Assembly (NCBI GenBank): GCA_041655255.1
Contig: JBBAFS010000094.1
Coordinates: 1 to 5,129 of the forward strand
Length of the DNA: 5,129 bases
Reading direction: 5' to 3'
Source of the DNA: JBBAFS01 sp041655255
GTDB taxonomy: Bacteria; Spirochaetota; Spirochaetia; Sphaerochaetales; Sphaerochaetaceae
Of the stretch, positions 1-5,129 are shown one piece after another (within the stretch, counting starts at the first letter, position 1; every line of letters starts with the position of its first letter). The notes below the pieces were generated by a model. The model was given only the letters and a program-made list of their open reading frames with translations. It made no database searches and was not told the DNA's origin. A program made the translations under genes and the position numbers.

Positions 1-554
1 AAACTGAAGGTATTGAAGCCGATCGAGAAAAGATAAGAAAAGAGGAAGCAATTAATAGAGCACGTCGCCTTGCAGGGACCTTTCTCTCTGAAGTAGAAGA
101 TCAAGGCGCATCTATCGAAAAGGCCTACTCTGATGCTGATACAGAGACAAAAGAACTCTACAGACAAGGGATAGCTACCACCATTATTGCGAACTTAGCT
201 TTGCCTCAATACCCTGAGTTTGAAGAGCGAGTGAAAAAGATGGCTTTTTTAACTCAACTTATTGATGATGAAGAGAGTGTACAACTCATCGATCAAGCGG
301 GTAAGTACATGGCTCAGTATCTCGAAAATAGAGATTCTCTATTAGAGCGAGCCACCCAGCAATATGCTCCGATATATGAACAAAAGCGAGAAGCGATGGC
401 TCAACAATACGGAAGAGCTCCCTCTACTCCAATGGATCAAGATCCTGAGTTTATTAAGCTGTTACAAAAGAGCTTTGCTCAACTCTCTCAACAATTCCAA
501 CAAGCACTCGATCAAATTAAAGAGCTCTTAAAAGAGAAGTTTTCCCTCTCTTAA
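1..554 (+). CDS. Uncharacterised helical, Glu/Gln-rich protein (C-terminal part)
   Basis: The reading frame is open from the left edge (first whole codon at 3) to TAA at 552-554, giving 183 visible residues; the start lies outside the window. A TTG at 201 is an internal codon, since the same frame continues upstream with equally gene-like content. The protein is rich in Glu, Gln, Lys, Arg and Ala, has no obvious membrane segment, and looks almost wholly alpha-helical. The stretch from about visible residue 60 (IIANLALPQYPEF) to the C-terminus has heptad-like helices ending in LDQIKELLKEKF. The visible N-terminal part (TEGIEADREKIRKEE) is highly charged and could be coiled coil. I recall small uncharacterised spirochaete proteins of similar character, but cannot confirm membership. 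No catalytic motif is visible, so I assign no function. It converges on the malic enzyme gene with overlapping stop codons. Confidence 0.8.
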   Translation, partial: TEGIEADREKIRKEEAINRARRLAGTFLSEVEDQGASIEKAYSDADTETKELYRQGIATTIIANLALPQYPEFEERVKKMAFLTQLIDDEESVQLIDQAGKYMAQYLENRDSLLERATQQYAPIYEQKREAMAQQYGRAPSTPMDQDPEFIKLLQKSFAQLSQQFQQALDQIKELLKEKFSLS

Positions 555-1837
555 GTGTAGTAATGGCGTATACGGTCAGCTAACTCTTTTTGATACGCAT
601 CCCAATCGGTGATTGGCTCTAATGCTAAGCCCTCTTCACACGCCTGTTTTGCTACGGCAACCGATTCCCACTCAATGACTCGAGGATCAAAAGGTTTAGG
701 GACAATATAGGTGCGACCAAATTTAAAGTCTTCACCTCCGTAAGCTTGTTTCACCTCTTCTAAAACAGGCTCTTTTGCTAAAGAGGCTAAAGAGCGAGCA
801 GCTGCCATTTTCATCCCCTCAGAAATCTTTGTTGCTCGAACATCTAATGCTCCTCTAAAGATAAAGGGGAAACCCAAAACGTTATTAATCTGATTGGGGT
901 AATCACTTCGCCCTGTCGCCATAATAAGATCACTTCGTGTTTGAACTGCTAATTCATAAGCAATTTCAGGATCAGGGTTTGCCATAGCAAATACAATCGG
1001 ATCACGATTCATCGACTTTAGCATCTCAGGGGTGACACAGTTCGCTACCGAAAGTCCTGCAAACACATCACACCCTCTCATGGCATCACTTAGGCTTCTG
1101 TGTGGAGTGTTTTGTACAAACTCCTGTTTTTCAGCACTTAGGGTATCTTCTCTTGTATCGTGTAATACCCCTTTAGAGTCGACTAATAATACATTCTCTT
1201 TACTTACCCCTGCAGCAAGGAACATCTTTGCAGTAGAAATTCCAGCAGCACCTGAGCCGTTTACTACAACACGTATCTGATCTAATGATTTACCAACTAA
1301 TTCCACAGCATTAATTAATGCCGCTGTGGTAATAATGGCTGTTCCGTGTTGATCGTCGTGAAACACAGGAATAGAGAGTTCTTCAATAAGGCGTCTTTCA
1401 ATTTCAAAGCACTCAGGACTTTTAATATCTTCTAAGTTGATCCCACCAAAGGTCGGTTCCATTGCTTTAATAATTGAGATGATTTTTTCAGGATCACTTT
1501 CGTCTAATTCGATATCAAAGACGTCGATATCTGCAAAGCGTTTGAATAATACCCCTTTACCTTCCATCACTGGCTTTGAGGCTAATGCTCCTCGGTTCCC
1601 TAAACCTAAAATAGCCGAACCGTTACTAATGACGGCAACTAAGTTTCCCTTAGAGGTGTATTTGTAGGCATTTTGTGGATCTGAGTCGATCTCTAATACC
1701 GCTGCAGCAACACCAGGGGTATACGCTAAAGAGAGATCTTCAGAAGTGTGACACGGTTTGGTTGGAACGACTTCAATCTTTCCAGGTTTGTTATCTAATT
1801 GGTGGTATGCTAAAGCTTTTTGTTTTAAATCACTCAT
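551..1837 (-). CDS. Malic enzyme, NAD(P)-dependent (short bacterial type)
   Basis: This 428-residue cytoplasmic enzyme should oxidatively decarboxylate L-malate to pyruvate and CO2 with reduction of NAD(P). The family signatures appear in order: catalytic Tyr39 in AYTPGVA; the region NGSAILGLGNRGALASKP (72-89) leading to catalytic Lys94 in PVMEGK; metal ligands Glu136-Asp137 in NLEDI and Asp161/Asp162 in FHDDQHGTA (159-167); the dinucleotide-binding loop GSGAAG (194-199); NPDPE (287-291); and the conserved QINNVLGFPFIFRGALD (316-332). The length fits the short bacterial type; the phosphotransacetylase-like domain of MaeB-type proteins is absent. NAD versus NADP preference cannot be read safely. 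The ATG at 1837 follows an AGGAG-type site (AGAGGAGAG, just upstream of ATC-ATG) and overlaps the stop of the upstream dehydrogenase as ATGA, which implies translational coupling. The stop TAA (553-551) overlaps that of the opposing gene. Confidence 0.96.
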   Translation of the reverse strand: MSDLKQKALAYHQLDNKPGKIEVVPTKPCHTSEDLSLAYTPGVAAAVLEIDSDPQNAYKYTSKGNLVAVISNGSAILGLGNRGALASKPVMEGKGVLFKRFADIDVFDIELDESDPEKIISIIKAMEPTFGGINLEDIKSPECFEIERRLIEELSIPVFHDDQHGTAIITTAALINAVELVGKSLDQIRVVVNGSGAAGISTAKMFLAAGVSKENVLLVDSKGVLHDTREDTLSAEKQEFVQNTPHRSLSDAMRGCDVFAGLSVANCVTPEMLKSMNRDPIVFAMANPDPEIAYELAVQTRSDLIMATGRSDYPNQINNVLGFPFIFRGALDVRATKISEGMKMAAARSLASLAKEPVLEEVKQAYGGEDFKFGRTYIVPKPFDPRVIEWESVAVAKQACEEGLALEPITDWDAYQKELADRIRHYYT

Positions 1838-2970
1838 GATCTCTCCTCTTCAAAATCAAATTGATAATCTAAATGATATTGATTGCGCAGTTCAATCATA
1901 CTCTTTTGAAGTGAAGGTGGAACTGGGCATCCGTGTTCTTTACGATAGAGCCAAGCTTCATGCTCTTTCTCTCCTGCAGTATAAATCTTTGTCTCACTTG
2001 GAGCCACTTGAGAGGATCTCACCTCTCGACAAATGGTCCCTGCAATCTTTTTAAAGATATCGACTCCCATAAATCGTTGAGGATCGATGGCAACAAAGAA
2101 GTGTCCAAGAGGATATGGGATGGGATTATGATCTTCATCATATCCATTGAGATCTTTTAAAAATGAACCATCTTGTAAAGCAGCAGAGAGAATCTCCACC
2201 ACCATCGCATAGCCATACCCTTTATACCCACCACCTGTTTCTCCTATTCCACCAAGGGGAGTAAGGGCGGCTTTTCCAGTTGTTAAATCTTTTAACACTT
2301 GTTGAGTATCGGTCCTACTTTTCCCTTCATGATCAATAACCCACCCTTCAGGGAGGTCTTTATTGGCCCTTCCGTATACCTCAATCTTTCCTCTTTGAGT
2401 TACACTCGTGGCACAATCTAACACAAAAGGGAACTCTTCATCTGTGGGAATTCCAAACACAAGGGGGTTTGTCCCTAACATATTTTCAACTCCAAAGGTG
2501 GGAGCAATTGAGGGACGAGCATTGGTACCGGTGATACCAATCATGTCATGTTCAGTAGCCATAGTGACGTAATATCCACTGATTCCGTAGTGAGTACTGT
2601 TTCGAACAGCGACCATCCCCATGCCATACTCTTTGGCCTTGGCAATAGCCATCTCCATCGCCTTTTTCCCCACCACATGTCCCATACCGTTATGGCCATC
2701 TAATACAGCAGTGGTGGTATCATCTTTTACCACTTCAATGTTGGTAACAGGATTAAGAATCCCTTGTGTAATTCGATCGATATAAATTGGCTTTAAGCGC
2801 CCAATACCATGAGAATCAATTCCTCTTCTATCTGATTCGATGAGCACTTCGGTAATGATCTTTGCATCGTGTGGAGGGACTCCACTAGCAATGAGGACAT
2901 CACTCATAAAGTTCTCTAATAAGGAAAAATCTACCCAAATACAGTCGCGATAAGAGTCTTCGTAGGCCAT
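1834..2970 (-). CDS. Malate/L-lactate dehydrogenase family (LDH2-type) oxidoreductase
   Basis: This 378-residue soluble protein belongs to the LDH2/malate dehydrogenase type 2 family. These NAD(P)-dependent 2-hydroxyacid dehydrogenases are unrelated to classical Rossmann LDH/MDH and act on malate, lactate, sulfolactate, ureidoglycolate or diketogulonate. Visible signatures are RRGIDSHGIGRL with His54, NSTHYGISGYY (124-134, His127), GTNARPSIAPTFG (148-160), LGTNPLVFGIP (165-175), LDCATS (184-189) and GETGGGYKGYGYAM (243-256, Lys250). Length is normal for the family. Pairing with malic enzyme favours malate as substrate, but this is inference; lactate or another 2-hydroxyacid remains possible. 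The ATG at 2970 lies 5 nt after AAGGAGG (2982-2976); the adjacent ATG at 2973 leaves only 2 nt and is a second choice that adds one Met. A frame extension to TTG at 3018 is rejected because it runs upstream of the promoter -10 box. The gene ends in an ATGA overlap with malic enzyme. Confidence 0.93.
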   Translation of the reverse strand: MAYEDSYRDCIWVDFSLLENFMSDVLIASGVPPHDAKIITEVLIESDRRGIDSHGIGRLKPIYIDRITQGILNPVTNIEVVKDDTTTAVLDGHNGMGHVVGKKAMEMAIAKAKEYGMGMVAVRNSTHYGISGYYVTMATEHDMIGITGTNARPSIAPTFGVENMLGTNPLVFGIPTDEEFPFVLDCATSVTQRGKIEVYGRANKDLPEGWVIDHEGKSRTDTQQVLKDLTTGKAALTPLGGIGETGGGYKGYGYAMVVEILSAALQDGSFLKDLNGYDEDHNPIPYPLGHFFVAIDPQRFMGVDIFKKIAGTICREVRSSQVAPSETKIYTAGEKEHEAWLYRKEHGCPVPPSLQKSMIELRNQYHLDYQFDFEEERS

Positions 2971-2975
2971 CATGC

Positions 2976-2982
2976 CCTCCTT
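2976..2982 (-). promoter_or_regulatory. Shine-Dalgarno site deciding the dehydrogenase start
   Basis: On the minus strand AAGGAGG is a near-perfect complement to the 16S rRNA 3' end. Two ATG codons follow in tandem at 2973 and 2970. The spacings are 2 and 5 nt, so the second ATG is preferred. Confidence 0.8.
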
Positions 2983-3000
2983 GCGGTACACCTTATAATC

Positions 3001-3029
3001 AGTATAGTGAGTCACCAAACTACGGTCAA
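3001..3029 (-). promoter_or_regulatory. Sigma70-type promoter of the dehydrogenase-malic enzyme operon
   Basis: Read on the minus strand: -35 TTGACC (3029-3024), a 17-bp spacer, and -10 TATACT (3006-3001). These match the consensus at five of six bases in each box with ideal spacing. Transcription should begin near 2994, leaving a leader of roughly 25 nt before the ATG at 2970. This is too short for a riboswitch. No other promoter is needed for malic enzyme, which overlaps the first gene. Confidence 0.8.
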
Positions 3030-3051
3030 CGAAACAAAAAGAAACAGAAGG

Positions 3052-3080
3052 TTGTATTTCCTTCTAATTTTTGGTATCTT
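3052..3080 (+). promoter_or_regulatory. Promoter of tRNA-Cys
   Basis: Read on the plus strand: -35 TTGTAT (3052-3057), a 17-bp spacer, and -10 TATCTT (3075-3080) preceded by TGG, an extended -10 arrangement. The -10 box ends 10 bp before the mature tRNA, so the 5' leader removed by RNase P would be only a few nucleotides. An inverted repeat AGAAGG/CCTTCT (3046-3051 and 3060-3065) brackets the -35 box. Confidence 0.65.
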
Positions 3081-3090
3081 CAAAATCGTC

Positions 3091-3162
3091 GGTGCCGTAC
3101 CCAAGTGGTAAGGGACAGGTCTGCAAAACCTCTATTCATCGGTTCGAATCCGATCGGCACCT
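3091..3162 (+). tRNA. tRNA-Cys (GCA anticodon)
   Basis: The gene folds into a full cloverleaf. The acceptor stem is GGTGCCG (3091-3097) with CGGCACC (3155-3161), seven Watson-Crick pairs. The D stem is CCC/GGG (3100-3102, 3112-3114) with GG at 3107-3108. The anticodon loop is CTGCAAA (3121-3127) with anticodon GCA at 3123-3125. The variable loop has five bases (3133-3137). The T stem is ATCGG/CCGAT around the loop TTCGAAT (3143-3149). The discriminator is T3162; U73 is the expected identity base for cysteine tRNAs. The outermost anticodon-stem position is a C-C mismatch (3116/3132). CCA is not encoded (TTA follows), so it must be added by tRNA nucleotidyltransferase. It is a single-tRNA transcription unit with its own promoter and terminator. 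Confidence 0.97.
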
Positions 3163-3166
3163 TTAG

Positions 3167-3191
3167 TGGGCTCCTTGTGGAGCCCATTTTT
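3167..3191 (+). terminator. Rho-independent terminator of tRNA-Cys
   Basis: A perfect 8-bp stem TGGGCTCC (3167-3174) and GGAGCCCA (3179-3186) with loop TTGT is followed by TTTTT (3187-3191). It lies 4 nt past the tRNA. The T-run enters the stop codon of the opposing minus-strand gene (3192-3190). On the minus strand the same hairpin is followed by CTAAAGG, not a T-run, so it should terminate efficiently only in the plus direction. Confidence 0.9.
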
Positions 3192-4302
3192 ATTCTTCCA
3201 ATAAAGCCTTCTCTAACTCTTTAAGAAAGTGGAATGTTGAATCGGCTTCAATGAATGTGTAATTCTTCCCTTTGTTAAGAACAAGACCTTCAACGACTTG
3301 TTCAATTGAGTCAAACCCTTTATTCATCTTAGAAGAGGAGTATTGGCTAAAGGCCGTTGCATAGCGAAAAGACCTCCTCTCTTTGGATTTCAGTGTTGTA
3401 AAAGTGGGTAAGCCAAGAAGCTCTTCTTTCTCAGGTGAAGAACTTCCCCCTTCATGGAAGTACGCGAGTGAACTTCCAATATTCAAAGAGAAATTATAAT
3501 CTCCTCCAAATTCAGTAATCCCGCGATAATCCATCACTAGATTATTAAAATTGAGTCGTATCTCATTATCTGATTCACTAATGGCCTCAGGACCTTCAAA
3601 GAAGGTGAAGTAGATCATCTGCTGATGGGGGTTTGTCACAGAGGCATACCCCAATGAGGCATCTGAAGGCAATCGTCCTGCAATAACATCAATTGACCCT
3701 ATAGCTGTGGGGACAATGCTAAGATTGACACTCCCCTCTTGAACATGCGGTGCTTTTGAGAGGTGAGAGAATTCACTGCTTGGTTTTAGACGACTGTGAG
3801 TAGACTCGCCATAGGTAATAAATTCATCACTACTGACGTTAATTACACACCCAGGCTCTAAAAATGGAGATGATAACGTATTTTGATATGCTAAATAGAT
3901 AGGGAGATCTTCATCACTCATCGATTCGATGATAAAACTGGTATAGAGCACTGGATGTTTAGGTAACACCATATCGATTTTTCTTGCAATCGTGTTATTC
4001 GACTCTTTTGTGTGTACCTCTTGAGAAAGGACCCATAATGCTCCAGTAGCATCATCATTTCCATACTTAAGAACCGACCATGAGTGAAGAGGGGAATCGA
4101 TAGAAAACTCTTTGTGTGAATTATCACAAAAACAGATGAGATTCCCATGGTGTGAGTGTGCGTTGATTAACCCACCATCTTTGGTGAGGGTACTTAATTC
4201 AAGAACTCGAGATCCAACATCTTCAATAACACACCGTATCAAATCATTGCTTAAGACTGTTGCATGCCGCTTATTAGCAAGCACAATTCTCTTTACATCC
4301 AT
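3190..4302 (-). CDS. Hypothetical protein, probable galactose-mutarotase-like fold
   Basis: This 370-residue protein shows no signal peptide or membrane helix, so it is probably cytoplasmic. I do not recognise a named family with certainty. It is rich in beta-strand-like segments. The order IRCVIEDVGSRVLELSTL (22-39), the central AYQNTLSSPFLEPGCVINV (138-156), YFTFFEGPEAI (231-241) and EFGGDYNFSLNIGSS (264-278) recalls aldose-1-epimerase-like beta-sandwich proteins. Those usually have a His-containing motif before a PFL-x-PGC-like segment. Here the PFLEPGC part (146-152) is kept while the preceding residues are YQNTLSS, so ordinary epimerase catalysis is doubtful. The start ATG at 4302 lies 5 nt after GGGAGA (4313-4308). 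It is divergent from the alpha-galactosidase gene, suggesting a role with galactosides, for example as a sugar-binding or epimerase-like partner. Fold assignment is inference; the gene itself is well supported by its ribosome binding site and uninterrupted frame. Confidence 0.85.
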   Translation of the reverse strand: MDVKRIVLANKRHATVLSNDLIRCVIEDVGSRVLELSTLTKDGGLINAHSHHGNLICFCDNSHKEFSIDSPLHSWSVLKYGNDDATGALWVLSQEVHTKESNNTIARKIDMVLPKHPVLYTSFIIESMSDEDLPIYLAYQNTLSSPFLEPGCVINVSSDEFITYGESTHSRLKPSSEFSHLSKAPHVQEGSVNLSIVPTAIGSIDVIAGRLPSDASLGYASVTNPHQQMIYFTFFEGPEAISESDNEIRLNFNNLVMDYRGITEFGGDYNFSLNIGSSLAYFHEGGSSSPEKEELLGLPTFTTLKSKERRSFRYATAFSQYSSSKMNKGFDSIEQVVEGLVLNKGKNYTFIEADSTFHFLKELEKALLEE

Positions 4303-4408
4303 AAAACTCTCCCTACTATGAATCTATTTTCTCTACTAATCGTTACACCTTGGTGCTATTTCTTCTCAACATCGTTATAATCGTGGTACTATTGGTTAGG
4401 AGAAATGT
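4303..4408. promoter_or_regulatory. Divergent intergenic control region
   Basis: These 106 bp separate the start codons of the mutarotase-like gene (leftward) and the alpha-galactosidase gene (rightward). A perfect -10 box TATAAT lies at 4376-4381 on the plus strand. Its best -35 candidate, TTGGTG (4350-4355), is 20 bp away, longer than ideal, which suggests an activator-dependent or otherwise regulated promoter. For the minus strand only a weak pair is visible: TTGAGA (4369-4364) with TGTAAC (4347-4342), spaced 16 bp. These overlap the rightward elements, so the two genes could be controlled together. Confidence 0.5.
4339..4393. repeat. Tandem imperfect direct repeat, possible double operator
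   Basis: Two copies share the pattern ATCGTTA, then 6 or 7 bases, then GGTRCTATT: copy 1 at 4339-4360 with GGTGCTATT and copy 2 at 4371-4393 with GGTACTATT. The left halves are 32 bp apart and the right halves 33 bp apart, about three helical turns. Copy 1 covers the candidate -35 region and copy 2 covers the TATAAT box of the alpha-galactosidase promoter. Copy 1 also contains a small inverted repeat CACC-TT-GGTG (4346-4355). This placement suits binding sites for a sugar-responsive repressor or activator, but no regulator gene is in the window. Confidence 0.4.
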
Positions 4409-5129
4409 ATGATTGAAGTAAGAGCACCCCTATTTATCCTACACACCGATGCGACTACGTATCTGTTTCGAATTAATGAAGAGGGTCATCTAGAGCACCT
4501 CTACTATGGTCGAAAAATTACTGTTCCCTCTTCAATAGATGCTTTGGTAGATAAACACACCACCTCTTTGCCATTTGCTGTTTCATACCAACAAGAGAAT
4601 CCTGCATACCATCTGAGTAATGTCCCCTTTGAGTACTCTTTCTACGGTAAAGGTGATGATCGTAGTAGTGCCTTATTGTTCTCAGAGGAGAATACTAACC
4701 AAGTACACGATTTTATCTACAAAGATCACCGTATTATTAAAGGCAAACCCCGCTCCTTTAGCGGTCTTCCAGAATCATATGGAGATAAAGAGAGTGCCAC
4801 GACATTAGTGGTAGTGTTACAAGAGCGATATAAACCGATTACCTTGGAATTACGGTACACCACATTTGATGAGAGTAATGTAATAACTCGACGTGCAGCT
4901 CTTATCAACGAGACTCAACAATCTTTATATCTTCATCACTTTTCATCAATGCAATTAGATCTTTTACACAGTGATTACTCACTAGTGAGTTTTGATGGTC
5001 CATGGGGAAGAGAGCGAGAGATGCACACTACCCCCCTTACCCAAGGAAAGATTGTCAAAGAATCCCAAAGCGGAATCAGTTCTTCGTCTCACAACCCTGC
5101 CTTATTTCTCACGACTAAAGAGGGAGAGT
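4409..5129 (+). CDS. Alpha-galactosidase, family GH36 (N-terminal part)
   Basis: The frame is open from ATG at 4409 to the window end, giving 240 residues of an enzyme that is usually about 700-740 long. It should hydrolyse terminal alpha-1,6-galactose from melibiose, raffinose or related sugars. No signal peptide is seen, so it is probably cytoplasmic and acts on imported sugars. The visible part matches the N-terminal beta-sandwich domain of GH36: LYYGRKI (31-37), SFSGLPESYGD (116-126), LELRYTTFDESNVITRR (146-162), LDLLHSDYSLVSFDGPWGRE (183-202) and SGISSSSHNPALFL (221-234). The catalytic TIM barrel with the nucleophile and acid/base Asp residues lies beyond the edge, so activity cannot be judged. 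ATG 4409 lies 5 nt after AGGAGA (4398-4403). The nearer upstream ATG at 4405 reads only three codons to TGA. Confidence 0.92.
   Translation, partial: MIEVRAPLFILHTDATTYLFRINEEGHLEHLYYGRKITVPSSIDALVDKHTTSLPFAVSYQQENPAYHLSNVPFEYSFYGKGDDRSSALLFSEENTNQVHDFIYKDHRIIKGKPRSFSGLPESYGDKESATTLVVVLQERYKPITLELRYTTFDESNVITRRAALINETQQSLYLHHFSSMQLDLLHSDYSLVSFDGPWGREREMHTTPLTQGKIVKESQSGISSSSHNPALFLTTKEGE

Noticed and set aside
529..552. Hairpin AAGAGA/TCTCTT as terminator for the malic enzyme operon
   Set aside because: The stem is only 6 bp, AT-rich, with a 9-nt loop and a short T-run interrupted by AA. It is too weak to annotate as a terminator.
201..554. Separate short gene beginning at TTG 201
   Set aside because: The same frame is open to the left window edge with continuous helical coding content, so 201 is an internal Leu codon.
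1032..2160. Plus-strand open frames opposite the malic enzyme and dehydrogenase genes
   Set aside because: They are antisense to well-supported conserved genes, lack convincing ribosome binding sites, and encode no recognisable domain.
2971..3018. Longer N-terminus of the dehydrogenase from TTG at 3018 or the following GTG
   Set aside because: The extension overlaps the -10 box at 3006-3001 and begins upstream of the expected transcription start. A strong AAGGAGG site directly precedes the ATG at 2970.
3091..3162. tRNA-Cys as an integration site for a mobile element
   Set aside because: No duplicated tRNA 3' end, integrase gene or flanking repeat is visible. Ordinary genes and a terminator follow directly.
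4620..4908. Short open frames on both strands within the alpha-galactosidase region
   Set aside because: The GH36 frame spans the whole stretch with family motifs, so these are shadows.

Overview
This 5.1 kb, AT-leaning bacterial window is densely packed. It holds one complete two-gene metabolic operon, one complete tRNA gene, one complete gene of unknown role, and one gene cut off at each edge. Gene starts carry clear AGGAG-type ribosome binding sites, and several sigma70-like promoters are readable. The organism cannot be fixed from the sequence alone. The helical protein at the left edge resembles small uncharacterised proteins I associate with spirochaetes of the Treponema/Sphaerochaeta group. 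A saccharolytic, fermentative host would also suit the enzymes present. Both points are weak inferences.

Layout. Positions 1-554 (+) hold the C-terminal 183 residues of a Glu/Gln/Lys-rich helical protein. It meets the next gene head-to-head at its 3' end, and the two stop codons share the palindrome TTAA at 551-554. Positions 2970-1834 and 1837-551 (-) form an operon: an LDH2-family malate/L-lactate dehydrogenase-type enzyme followed, with an ATGA overlap, by a malic enzyme. The operon has a strong promoter (TTGACC, 17 bp, TATACT) at 3029-3001. Divergent from it, with only 22 bp between the two -35 boxes, is a tRNA-Cys(GCA) gene (3091-3162) with its own promoter and a perfect 8-bp-stem terminator. 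The U-tract of that terminator runs into the stop codon of the next gene. Positions 4302-3190 (-) encode a 370-residue protein, probably of galactose-mutarotase-like fold but with its usual active-site region altered. Across a 106-bp intergenic region carrying a tandem imperfect repeat, positions 4409-5129 (+) begin an alpha-galactosidase of family GH36, cut by the window end.

How the genes may work together. The dehydrogenase and malic enzyme could jointly convert oxaloacetate to malate and then to pyruvate plus CO2. Those are the last two steps of a malate shunt around pyruvate kinase that moves reducing power between nicotinamide pools. The substrate of the dehydrogenase is not proven by sequence. 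The GH36 enzyme and the mutarotase-like protein share a divergent regulatory region, so a common role in alpha-galactoside use is plausible. I see no mobile element, CRISPR array or clear defence system. The most unusual parts are the mutarotase-like protein, the repeat-bearing divergent promoter region, and the very tight gene junctions.
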